A DNA stretch of 64,000 bases, taken from contig NZ_SBLB01000006.1 of assembly GCF_004138325.1 (NCBI RefSeq), forward strand, positions 434,001-498,000. The letters run 5' to 3'. Shown here piece by piece: positions 11,148 through 18,841 of the stretch. A program made the position numbers and the translations under genes. Source of the stretch: Spirosoma sordidisoli. GTDB lineage: Bacteria; Bacteroidota; Bacteroidia; Cytophagales; Spirosomataceae. Every line of letters begins with the position of its first letter. Position 1 is the first letter of the stretch. The notes below the pieces were generated by a model. The model worked only from the letters and a program-made list of their open reading frames with translations. It ran no database searches and had not been told where the DNA came from.

Positions 11148-12329
11148 ATGATTACGATACAGCTTGACGAACGCGACCCGGCTTTGCTGGCTGTATCGTT
11201 TCCGGCCGATCCTGTTGGCAACGATACGATCAAACTGATACCCGGACGCCGGTGGAGCTACTCACGCCGGTGCTGGGTCGTGCCAAACACGCGTGAAAGC
11301 GTTGTACAACTGGGAAAACTATTTGGTAAGGCCTACTGCCGTTTTGACGAAGCGGTTGTGCGCCTGTATAAACCACTGGCTACGGCAACCGAAGTAGAGC
11401 AGGCAACCAATCCGGCCTGGCCACCCCTCCATCAACAAGTGGATACGCCCGCCCGGCGACCTTTCCGGTATGCTCCGCCCCTGCGCATCTACGACCGTCA
11501 CCCGGTTATTGTGGCGGTTTGCCATGCCCTACAGGTGGGCAACTACAGCTACAAGACACTAAAGAATTACAAACAGGCCCTGATAGCGCTGATTCAGTAC
11601 TCCAGAACGACCCCGCTGGACGAGTTGACCAGAACACAGTATCAGCACTATCTGCTGTATCTGGTTGAGAAAAAACGGCTCAGCAGCGCGACGATAAACG
11701 TGCACATCAATGCCTGGAAGTTCTACTGTGAAAAGATATTGCTTCGCGACAAAGCATTCTACGACATAGCCTATCCACGACAACCTCAGAAACTGCCGAC
11801 CGTATACAGCCTTGCCGAAGTAAAGGCGCTTTTTGAGGCTACAACCAGCCTGAAATACCGAACCCTGTTTCAACTGGTTTATGCAACTGGCTTACGACTC
11901 AGCGAAGTGGTCCAGCTGCGCCTGACCGACATCGATCGGGTGCGGAAGTTAATCATGATTCGGGCTGGCAAAGGTAGAAAAGACCGGGTCGTGATGCTGA
12001 CAGATAAAACCAATCTCTTTTTGAGCAACTATCTTGAGGTCTACCAACCTACCGTATATGTATTTGAAGAAGCCGGTAAAAAAGAGCCACTGACGAATCG
12101 AACCATCCAGCTCGTATACAGCCAGGCTGTACAGGCGGCAGGCATTCAGAAACGCGGTGGTATCTATACCTTACGCCACAGCTTTGCCACCCACTTCCTC
12201 GAAGCTGGCACCGACATCCGATACATTCAGCAACTATTGGGTCACGAGAGCATCCTGACAACGATGCGCTACACGCACGTAACCGCTGATAAAATCAGCA
12301 CACTTAGAAGCCCGTTGGATGATCTGTAG
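11148..12329 (+). CDS. tyrosine recombinase with HARP-like N-terminal extension, adjacent to the cassette array
   Basis: 393 residues. Residues 1 to about 78 contain PGRRW...CWVVP (about 32-46), a pattern like the small DNA-binding HARP-type module. Residues about 115-205 look like the SAM-like core-binding domain, and 215-393 are the catalytic domain: Arg250 (ATGLRLSEV), Lys275, Arg343 and His344 (TLRHSF), His366 (LLGH) and nucleophile Tyr375 (RYTH). The usual first His of the HxxR box is Tyr340. The end RSPLDDL resembles the tails of integron integrases, but the roughly 20-residue IntI-specific insertion before the HxxR box is absent. It points into the array of attC-like repeats starting near 12726, so it is the likely cassette recombinase. 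A XerC/phage-type role is the alternative. Confidence 0.9.
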   Translation: MITIQLDERDPALLAVSFPADPVGNDTIKLIPGRRWSYSRRCWVVPNTRESVVQLGKLFGKAYCRFDEAVVRLYKPLATATEVEQATNPAWPPLHQQVDTPARRPFRYAPPLRIYDRHPVIVAVCHALQVGNYSYKTLKNYKQALIALIQYSRTTPLDELTRTQYQHYLLYLVEKKRLSSATINVHINAWKFYCEKILLRDKAFYDIAYPRQPQKLPTVYSLAEVKALFEATTSLKYRTLFQLVYATGLRLSEVVQLRLTDIDRVRKLIMIRAGKGRKDRVVMLTDKTNLFLSNYLEVYQPTVYVFEEAGKKEPLTNRTIQLVYSQAVQAAGIQKRGGIYTLRHSFATHFLEAGTDIRYIQQLLGHESILTTMRYTHVTADKISTLRSPLDDL

Positions 12330-12553
12330 GCACATGCCGCCGAAGCAGGGGGGCGAAGTTGCGACAGGCTGAAGAATCGGCTCTTTAGCGTATAGCCCCT
12401 CGTATAGCGTTTCATAACCAGCCGACGCCGATAGCACCGACCGCGCGAGTCGATTTGATAGAGATGTTTGTCGGCCCCAAAGAAATAAGTTGGATGGCCC
12501 TCAATATCCCAATAGCGAATAACTAGACTGGGTTCAACCAAAACTCTGCTCAC
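12269..12553 (-). CDS. hypothetical small protein between recombinase and cassette array
   Basis: 94 codons on the minus strand. The first 67 residues read like a real protein (HPTYFFGADKHLYQID, then TRGYTLKSRFFSLSQLRP), a pattern reminiscent of small phage-type proteins that mention a residue-numbering-like YxI...G...LR module. The last 27 codons run through the 3' end of the convergent recombinase gene, which suggests the original 3' end was lost. No function is proposed. Base composition resembles the host. Confidence 0.4.
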   Translation of the reverse strand: MSRVLVEPSLVIRYWDIEGHPTYFFGADKHLYQIDSRGRCYRRRLVMKRYTRGYTLKSRFFSLSQLRPPASAACAYRSSNGLLSVLILSAVTCV

Positions 12554-12664
12554 TAAGTAAAATTACTCAATAAAAATCAATACTTACTTGTAAGTAAACA
12601 ACCGTTTTGCTTACTTTACCAAAGTCAGTAACCTGCTGAACACGTTGTGCAGAATGCTACTGAC

Positions 12665-12703
12665 GGAACTACAAATTCCTCACTATGTGTAATTTATAGT
12701 TCC
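12665..12703. repeat. imperfect palindrome ahead of the first cassette boundary
   Basis: GGAACTACAAATT (12665-12677) and AATTTATAGTTCC (12691-12703) pair with one mismatch around a 13-base loop. It lies just upstream of the GTTGGGT at 12726 and could be a recombinase-binding structure or a transcription terminator (no T-run follows). Confidence 0.5.
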
Positions 12704-12725
12704 GCGACTTTGCGTACAATACTAT

Positions 12726-12732
12726 GTTGGGT
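12726..12732 (+). other. candidate first cassette boundary (attI-like core site)
   Basis: GTTGGGT, continuing GACA, equals the 3' core (R') of the attC-like repeats further along (GTTGGGT followed by GAA, GCA or GGA). No RYYYAAC partner lies in the 150 bases upstream, so it behaves as a lone core site, as expected of an attI or of a 5'-deleted attC. The stretch 12554-13100 otherwise holds no gene; it contains the palindrome at 12665-12703 and the ACTTAC-TT-GTAAGT dyad near 12581-12594. Confidence 0.4.
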
Positions 12733-13100
12733 GACACGTCCAGGCTAATGGGTATTTAGCGTAACGGGCGAGAAGAAGTAGACTGCAATGTTTGGGTGTT
12801 GGCTTGCCAATTCAGCATTGGGGCGACATAAGTGTCATAGGCTGTTGGCACGTGTTGTTTTACCAGTCAGAGTTCGTATGCAATTAATCAACTGCCCTAA
12901 TAAGATAAGTGCTAGTCGTCACGCTTCAGTTTAACTGTTCGGTCAGTACCTTGGTTTTTGCTCTGCATGGAGTAGATGTTCAACGATAGGAAGCATATCG
13001 TCAATAGTTTAACTTAAATAAGGGTATAGAGACTTGAAGTCTTTCGCCATTTCTTAGTAAGTTACTTACATCATCTTTTAAACCCAAATTCACATTATTT

Positions 13101-15671
13101 ATGAAACTTTCTATTTTGCTTACTCTGATATTATTCTTTGGCAAAATTGCTTTTTCTCAAGAAATCACGAAAGAAGAAAAAAAGGAAATTATAAAAATGA
13201 CTAAAATGGGAAATTTCAACTCTCTGCTTGGGAGATTTGGTACAGATTATGGACAAAATTATGAGGATAACAATATACTTATCAATTATAGGAAAGATGA
13301 AAATCGATTTGTTATCTTAATAAATGTGGGGAATAAATTAAATCATACCGATTATTATTTAACACTAAACTCAAACAATTTTTCCATAAATAAACTGATG
13401 AAATTTAAACAAGGAAAGTTAGAGGATTTTAGTGCAATTTCTTTGAAAGATTTATTTAACAAAATTGGTTTTAAATTTGATGGTCGTTACTCTAATCGTT
13501 TTGATTATGATCTCATATTAGGTTCTTTGCTTCAATATCTAGTTAACCCCCGGGAATCTAAATTGGGCTATTGGCCAGTACCATCTGAGAAGGAGAGTTA
13601 TGTCTTTTCATATCAATCCGATCGTAATCCAATGATTACTGTAAAAAATTATGGATCTTTTACATATCTCAGCTTGAACGCAAAAGAATTTTCGATAAAT
13701 GAGATTGATATTAAAGAAAGTCTTTTAGATTTTGAAAAAGAAATATATTCTATTGTAGAAAAAAAAGATATACTCAGATGGCTAGAAAAAGCCCAAGAAA
13801 AGACATTTTCTGGAAATGGTGATGTTGAACGTGAAGAATTTTATTCTGATCATATTTTAGGGTTTCTTAGTGACAGTCTTCTTAGTAAATATCTCAATTT
13901 TGAACTTGATAAAAATATTTTATTTCAATTTGCATACCTATTTAGACACGAGAAGAGTATAGCCAATAAGTATCTAATAAAATCAATTAATGCAGGGCAG
14001 TACATTAATATTTTCGATTTCAGAGATAGACTAAATGATAAAAAAACAAATTACACTAAAGCATTCAAATATAACGTAGAAAGTATTGAAAATGCAATTT
14101 GGAATTATGAATTTAAAAAAGATCTTATTAAAGAAAACGTTGTTAAAATAAATCCAGCTTTAGATTCAATTCTCAAACCAAATGGCCGCAAAAAGATTGT
14201 CATTTACCAAAATCCTAATATGTATAAATCTTTTTTTGAAGGCCAAGCGGAAGTGTCTTATTTATTTCAGACAGATGAAAGGCATCTCCTATCATCGTTC
14301 ACTAAAAATAACTATAGTATATATTTTATTGATGAATTTTCACCATTGAAAAAATATATTTTACACAAATATGCTATAAAGCCAGACAGCTTTAGAACTT
14401 TAGTATTCATCGATGAACACGGCTATGTCAGCAAAACTATTGAACAGAACAGTTTTTCAGATTTTATTTTGCTTCAAGACGAATTTCTCAAAGACACTAT
14501 TCAATACGATGACTATGAAAAAGTACGTAACGATAATCGATGGATCAATCCACTAACATTTATTTTAAAAGAATTTACAGATTGTAATTATTCAGAAGTA
14601 ACGATTAATTGCAGTTTGCCCAAGGCGGTGTTCTTGAATCCAAATCTCGGCTTTCACAGAGGTTTTGGGGGCGTTAAATTTAATAAACCATTATCTTCAT
14701 TGTTTTACAGTTCATCATTTGCAAACATTTTAGGTATTAAAATGGGCGGAATAGGTACATCTAATTCTGTTAAAAATATTGGCATTATATATAGAGAAAG
14801 TGGCTCTCCTAAATTAATTCAAGAAAACGGTGATATGTATTTTGAAATGAGTGATAGAAAAGCTCGTGATTATTTTAAATCTGAAAAACAAATTGAAATT
14901 GAAAAAGCTATCAGAAGAGATTCGTGGGGATTTGAGTGGGATTTCTCTGATGATGTTGGAAAATTGGTTGACAACAAAACAAGGATATATGAGAACACCT
15001 CTAATATTGATTTGTTAATTAATGGAGAAACATTTAATACAGTTGAAAATTATAGACTTTACTCAACTCATAGCTCAAGAGAGAGGGTAGGTATCCGAAC
15101 TTTAAGAAATATAGAAAATAATGCTACTTGGCTAATAAATGTAGGATATTGGTCAGAAAATCCAATTTATTACACGTTAAGAAATAGAGGTTGTAGAACA
15201 ATTGCAAAGGCAGACATAGAAAACTATATAAGAGATGAAAAGCGTTTATATGAAGAAGCTTTAGCGGATTATAAATCTAACAGATTAAATCTAGCTTATC
15301 AAAAAGCAGATTCATTATTATATTACAATGAAATTACATCCTTTTATAAAAGCAATTCAAATGAAATAATTAATATGCATATAGTTATTTCGAATATTTT
15401 ATTCAATTTTGCTAAACTTGGTAAAGTTGGCAACTCAGCCTATGCTGCTTATAAGGCATTTGCCCATTTTGCCTTTTTAAATAGTGTAGGTAATGAATAC
15501 ATGAAAAATCAGTCAAGAGTAAATATGGCATTTATATTATCTTATGAAAAAAGTTTTTTTAAGGACTTCTTAGAGATTTTGCCAAAAGAAATTGGCCTGA
15601 ATATTAATCAATATTCAGATATAAATTGGATTCAATTGGAAGAGAAAACAAGTTTACTGAAATTATATTAA
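13101..15671 (+). CDS. large AT-rich secreted protein of unknown function (cassette 1)
   Basis: 856 residues with a clear signal peptide (about 1-19, ending AFSQ). The mature protein is rich in Lys, Asn, Ile, Phe and Tyr. I see no catalytic motif or repeat I can name. Residues about 370-460 contain two segments (KIVIYQNPNMYKSFFE, TLVFIDEHGYVSKTI) that look like alternating strands. The coding sequence is far poorer in G+C than everything around it (long runs of AAA/TTT/AAT codons), a strong sign of foreign origin. It fills the first interval between the recombinase-side boundary at 12726 and the attC-like repeat at 15873-15930, in the orientation of all other cassette genes. I do not recognise the family. 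Confidence 0.85.
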   Translation: MKLSILLTLILFFGKIAFSQEITKEEKKEIIKMTKMGNFNSLLGRFGTDYGQNYEDNNILINYRKDENRFVILINVGNKLNHTDYYLTLNSNNFSINKLMKFKQGKLEDFSAISLKDLFNKIGFKFDGRYSNRFDYDLILGSLLQYLVNPRESKLGYWPVPSEKESYVFSYQSDRNPMITVKNYGSFTYLSLNAKEFSINEIDIKESLLDFEKEIYSIVEKKDILRWLEKAQEKTFSGNGDVEREEFYSDHILGFLSDSLLSKYLNFELDKNILFQFAYLFRHEKSIANKYLIKSINAGQYINIFDFRDRLNDKKTNYTKAFKYNVESIENAIWNYEFKKDLIKENVVKINPALDSILKPNGRKKIVIYQNPNMYKSFFEGQAEVSYLFQTDERHLLSSFTKNNYSIYFIDEFSPLKKYILHKYAIKPDSFRTLVFIDEHGYVSKTIEQNSFSDFILLQDEFLKDTIQYDDYEKVRNDNRWINPLTFILKEFTDCNYSEVTINCSLPKAVFLNPNLGFHRGFGGVKFNKPLSSLFYSSSFANILGIKMGGIGTSNSVKNIGIIYRESGSPKLIQENGDMYFEMSDRKARDYFKSEKQIEIEKAIRRDSWGFEWDFSDDVGKLVDNKTRIYENTSNIDLLINGETFNTVENYRLYSTHSSRERVGIRTLRNIENNATWLINVGYWSENPIYYTLRNRGCRTIAKADIENYIRDEKRLYEEALADYKSNRLNLAYQKADSLLYYNEITSFYKSNSNEIINMHIVISNILFNFAKLGKVGNSAYAAYKAFAHFAFLNSVGNEYMKNQSRVNMAFILSYEKSFFKDFLEILPKEIGLNINQYSDINWIQLEEKTSLLKLY

Positions 15672-15872
15672 GATTCACTAAAGAACCTTATATGTTACCA
15701 TCCAGATGAATCACATTGGTAAACCTACCATTTTGTTGAAAAGTATGTTTTTTAAGTTACTTGATAGGAGGAATTTATTTCTTACTTGCCCCTCAAGTTG
15801 GTCGGCAGCAATGAGTTTTTGCGTAGGCTGTCTGTCTAGCGACAGGGTAAAGGCCGCAAGGTCAGGTGAGCA

Positions 15873-15930
15873 GCCCAACCATCCATGTGTGTAAATGCTC
15901 GACGCGCATCAGCACATGGGGTCGTTGGGT
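15873..15930 (+). repeat. attC-like site 1
   Basis: Starts GCCCAAC (R'', 15873-15879) and ends GTTGGGT (R', 15924-15930), 58 nt. Inner arms CATGTG (after R'') and CACATG (before R') pair, giving the two-box stem with a short spacer typical of attC. A GCGACAGG-containing arm (about 15840-15872) precedes it, as it does the other copies. Confidence 0.72.
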
Positions 15931-15959
15931 GAAACGGCTAAAATGGGAATTGTGGGCCG

Positions 15960-16123
15960 GTACCGTCCGACAGGCGGCACATCCCAGCGATCAGGCTTTT
16001 TTGCTCGTTGTGCGGTTTCCGTATGACACTATAAACGCCATAATTAGGCAGGTTCATAGGGAAGCATCTCGGAGACAGGGTAAACGCCCCACCGTTTTAA
16101 AGTTTCAATTCAACCGTAACAAT
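15960..16123 (+). repeat. leader region of cassette 2 with GACAG repeat units
   Basis: Two copies of the second repeat family lie here: CCGACAGGCGGCACATCCC near 15971 and GAGACAGGGTAAACGCCCC near 16072, about 100 bases apart. They sit between attC-like site 1 and the ATG at 16124. Their role is unknown; leader or promoter function is a guess. Confidence 0.5.
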
Positions 16124-16483
16124 ATGTTCAAACCTAAAGCCCTAAAAATTATGGCAACTATTGCCATAATCATTTGTGCTCTCAGTACCTTAATAAGTCT
16201 TCTGATTGCTATACAGCAAGGCGGTATGGCCTACCTATCAGTGATTTCTTGGGCTATTTTAACCTACGCCAGCTACTGTGCCATGAAGTTGGCAGGCTAT
16301 GACCTTTATGAGAGCGATGTGAAAAAACTGGGCTGGAATATTTACATCCTGTTTGCCATATTTATCGCCTTCCTGTTTGTGGGTTTGTCGCTGGGGCCAA
16401 TCATTGCGCTTGTAGTTACGGCCCGGTTACACTTTCAGCGAACAACTTTAGAAGAATGGATGCGTGACAACCCCCAAAACTAA
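16124..16483 (+). CDS. small integral membrane protein (cassette 2)
   Basis: 119 residues from the ATG at 16124. Three or four hydrophobic spans: about 8-30 (MATIAIIICALSTLISLL), 35-55, and a long 75-105 segment that may be two spans. The tail is hydrophilic (TTLEEWMRDNPQN). The upstream in-frame extension to 15866 crosses attC-like site 1 and reads as junk, so 16124 is chosen. The following gene starts 23 bases after the stop, so the two probably form one unit. Family not recognised. Confidence 0.65.
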   Translation: MFKPKALKIMATIAIIICALSTLISLLIAIQQGGMAYLSVISWAILTYASYCAMKLAGYDLYESDVKKLGWNIYILFAIFIAFLFVGLSLGPIIALVVTARLHFQRTTLEEWMRDNPQN

Positions 16484-16506
16484 TCAGAACCGTAACCGAG
16501 ATAAGC

Positions 16507-16943
16507 ATGAACGTACCTTTTGCCTTCACGATATTGACCATCAGTGGATTATTTCTCATAGGAGTATTAATTTTTATTCTGGTCAGGTTTAGAAATCAAC
16601 TTAAAAATGGCATAAGAGTGTCCGGTACACTTGTTGATTACGAAGCAAAAGCAAGCAGTCGAGGCCAAACAGCCTACCATCCTATTGTAGAGTTTAAAAC
16701 TATCTTGGGGGAACGATGAAAGGCAGTTCCATCTATGCCGCATCGGACAAAAAGTTTGATGAAAACACTGAAGTGGTAATCATTTATCAACCTGAAGACC
16801 CAAAGAAGTTTTTTGTAGAAGGCCAGAATCCCACCGCGTTTGCTTACATCGGGATTTTGATGTTTGTAGGTACGTACACTTATCTGGTGTATTGGCTTTA
16901 CGAACGCGACCCTGGCTTTTTTCATGGACTTCTGCACTTTTAG
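16507..16943 (+). pseudogene. DUF3592-type membrane protein, frameshifted (cassette 2)
   Basis: Two frames, 16507-16719 and 16716-16943, overlap as ATGA and together read like one DUF3592 protein: an N-terminal membrane span (about 8-27), a beta domain with VSGTLVDYE and YHPIVEFKT, then after the break SSIYAASDKKF, EVVIIYQPEDPKKFF and a second membrane span. One more G in the G-run at 16707-16711 would fuse the frames. So this is either a broken gene, a base-call error in a homopolymer, or a coupled or frameshifted pair. The domain layout argues that the single protein is ancestral. Confidence 0.65.
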
Positions 16944-17004
16944 AACTCGCTCTGCGCGGGCAGGTTTCCGCTGACAAGACGTACGTCCCGAAGGAGAGTT
17001 TTCA

Positions 17005-17091
17005 GCCCAACCAAACAGGTGTGTAAAGGTTGCAAGTGGATCATGGTCAGGTAAGTTATTCAATCACTATCAACACCCCTGGGTGTTTGGT
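17005..17091 (+). repeat. attC-like site 2
   Basis: R'' GCCCAAC (17005-17011) and a degenerate R' GTTTGGT (17085-17091), 87 nt. Inner arms CAGGTGTG (after R'') and CAACACCCC (before R') pair. The segment AGGTGTGTAAAG is shared with sites 3 and 5. Preceded by a conserved arm (about 16944-17004) with GCGCGGGCAGG and GACGTACGTCCCGAAGG. Confidence 0.7.
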
Positions 17092-17128
17092 GCATTGCAA
17101 AAGCAGTACTTGACAGTCCAGCGTTCGA

Positions 17129-17285
17129 GCGACAGTTTGACCGCCCCGCCTGGGCAAGTTTAGTTTCTATTTCCGCGTCCCGGTTGACAAGCCAAACGCC
17201 TGAGGTGGACAGTTGAGGTTTGCATTTCCGGGTTGCAGGCGACAGTGCGAACGCCCCGATCAGGCAGGTTGTAAATTTTCGTTTG
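17129..17285 (+). repeat. three tandem units of about 55 bp
   Basis: Units begin at 17129 (GCGACAGTTTGACCGCCCC), 17184 (TTGACAAGCCAAACGCC) and 17239 (GCGACAGTGCGAACGCCCC), exactly 55 bases apart. The shared middle and end are GGCAGGTT and ATTTCCGCGT or ATTTCCGGGT. The same unit recurs singly near 18742-18815 (with TTTCATTTCCGCGTTTCG) and in diverged form at the flanks of other cassettes. This fills most of the gene-free stretch 16944-17345. Confidence 0.75.
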
Positions 17286-17345
17286 TGAATTTTCACTGAT
17301 GAGCAAAACCCCTTAGTTTGTAGTCATCCTAAAGATTGCCTAATC

Positions 17346-17681
17346 ATGTCAGATATTCACTATGTCTCCGATTTAACTGGTAAGACGCTCTTTGTGCAAG
17401 TTCCGGTTGAGAAGTATTTGAGGTTGGTAGCAGCAGATGAAGAATTAAGAACACTTCAACAAAAGGGAGGCTCTGCTGCTGTCTCTAAGGCATATTCCTT
17501 AGATGAAATTCGACAGGTTCATGCAGCGGCATATAGTCCTTGGACTACCGATGAAGAGTCTCGATTGAAAATATTGTTTTTTGAGGGCAAAACAATTAAA
17601 GCTATAGCCGAGACGCTGGGTCGAAAAGAAGGGGCTATCACTTCAAGACTTAATAAGTTGGGCATTGACCATACAAAATAG
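17346..17681 (+). CDS. small protein with C-terminal helix-turn-helix (cassette 3)
   Basis: 111 residues. The N-terminal half (VSDLTGKTLFVQVPVEKYLRL) is followed by a short linker and a C-terminal module from about residue 65: SPWTTDEESRLKILFFEG, KTIKAIAETLGRKEGAITSRL. That has the spacing of a Myb/SANT-like or sigma-type trihelical DNA-binding fold, with the recognition helix near residues 92-104. It could be a small transcription factor. It is the only gene in the interval between attC-like sites 2 and 3 and reads in the array direction. Confidence 0.75.
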   Translation: MSDIHYVSDLTGKTLFVQVPVEKYLRLVAADEELRTLQQKGGSAAVSKAYSLDEIRQVHAAAYSPWTTDEESRLKILFFEGKTIKAIAETLGRKEGAITSRLNKLGIDHTK

Positions 17682-17763
17682 GCCTTCGGTAAGTGCGTTG
17701 TCGTTTCACTCCGCGTGGGCGGCTTTTCGGCGACAGGCAGCACGCCCCGAAGGCAGGCCGAAA

Positions 17764-17849
17764 GCCCAACAAAGGCAGGTGTGTAAAGATGTGGGTACGT
17801 GTGCTCAATGGCGTTTCGCGCCCACCATCAACCCTCGCGGTCGTTGGGT
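17764..17849 (+). repeat. attC-like site 3
   Basis: R'' GCCCAAC (17764-17770), R' GTTGGGT (17843-17849), 86 nt. Inner arms AGGTGTG and CAACCCT pair imperfectly. The preceding arm (about 17697-17763) contains GGGCGGCTTTTCGG and, just before R'', CCGAAAGCCC, which can pair with each other, so R'' can also enter a competing hairpin. The gene-free stretch 17682-18036 is this site plus a leader with GGCAGGTT and GTTGCAGTTGACAGG words. Confidence 0.72.
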
Positions 17850-18036
17850 GCATTATACAAAAAGCGCTTACAAGGCAGGTTACCTGTTACAAATCACACG
17901 TCTCATCAGATAAGATTGGGGCTGGTCAGGCGGGTTGCAGTTGACAGGGTGAAGCCATTAAAAAGGAAGTCTCTACCCAATTTCGAGTTATCTGCAACAA
18001 CGCAAACGCTTTGCCAGGGCTAAATCTTTTTGAGGG

Positions 18037-18570
18037 ATGAACATTGAACACGCCTTAAATGACTTTTACGAGCAGCATGGCTATGGTGTAGGAGGAGGCA
18101 TCAACAAAAAGTGGGACATGATTAAGTTTGGCCCCATTGCCTTGCCACTGCCCAATTTAGAATCCCGACGTAAAAACATTTATTTGCACGATATCAACCA
18201 CCTAGTGACAGGGTACGACACAACTTGGAAGGGCGAAAGTTCGGTTACTAGTTGGGAGATAGCCACTGGCGGATGGGGTAAGATATATTTTGCCTGGTGG
18301 CTTACCCTTTGGGGCATGGCTGTAGGGGTGATGCTGTATCCTAAGCACAGTTATAATGCTTTTCAAGCTGGCTTGAGCATGAAGAGCGCCTTTACCAGTG
18401 GTCTGACAAAGCAAGAAATGTACTCTTTAACGATAGACCAGTTAAGAAGCCGACTGTGCCTACCCCAAGCCCACATAGTGACCCGCAGTTATTATGCGTG
18501 GGCAAGTTTAAGTTTGCTGGTTTGGTTTGGACCATTCTTACTAGGGATTGCCCTTTATTATGCATTATAA
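18037..18570 (+). CDS. Coq4-like membrane-associated protein (cassette 4)
   Basis: 177 residues. Residues 51-67 match HDxxH-x11-E exactly (His51, Asp52, His55, Glu67), the metal-site signature of the Coq4 family, which in eukaryotes organises or catalyses a step of ubiquinone synthesis. The following SWEIATGGWGK helix fits the family. Two hydrophobic segments, about 88-106 and at the C-terminus (161-177), suggest membrane attachment. It is the sole gene of the interval between attC-like sites 3 and 4. Bacterial relatives of this kind are uncharacterised, so a role in quinone or lipid metabolism is only an inference. Confidence 0.78.
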   Translation: MNIEHALNDFYEQHGYGVGGGINKKWDMIKFGPIALPLPNLESRRKNIYLHDINHLVTGYDTTWKGESSVTSWEIATGGWGKIYFAWWLTLWGMAVGVMLYPKHSYNAFQAGLSMKSAFTSGLTKQEMYSLTIDQLRSRLCLPQAHIVTRSYYAWASLSLLVWFGPFLLGIALYYAL

Positions 18571-18617
18571 TTTCGCTCCTGGCGGGCAAAACAGCACGTC
18601 CTGAAGTCGGGTTTGCA

Positions 18618-18701
18618 GCCCATCTAAACGAGGGTGTGAAGGACAGGTACGTGTGTTGAGTCAAGTTATGCGCTCACCATCAACACTCATAATTGTTGGG
18701 T
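18618..18701 (+). repeat. attC-like site 4
   Basis: R'' is degenerate (GCCCATC, 18618-18624), R' is GTTGGGT (18695-18701), 84 nt. Inner arms GAGGGTGTG and CAACACTC pair. The CTCACCATCAACAC word before R' is shared with site 5. The preceding arm has GGCGGGC and AGCACGTCCTGAAG. Confidence 0.68.
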
Positions 18702-18741
18702 GAACAGCAAAAAGGCCGACAACGTAGTGATTGACTTCGGT

Positions 18742-18815
18742 CGAGAGGTAGCACGTCTCGGCCGGGTAGGTTTTGGGCTTTCATTTCCGCGTTTCGTGCG
18801 GCACAGGAAATGCCT
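18742..18815 (+). repeat. single unit of the 55-bp repeat family (leader of cassette 5)
   Basis: GGTAGCACGTCTCGG...GGGTAGGTTTTGGGCTTTC and ATTTCCGCGTTTCGTGCGGCACAGG align with the tandem units at 17129-17285. It lies between attC-like site 4 and the ATG at 18842. Confidence 0.55.
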
Positions 18816-18841
18816 TAATGATCTAGATTAGCACGTGTTAA

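Noticed and set aside
11148..12329. Prophage integrase with adjacent prophage
   Set aside because: No phage structural or replication genes, and no tRNA or direct-repeat att sites were seen around it.
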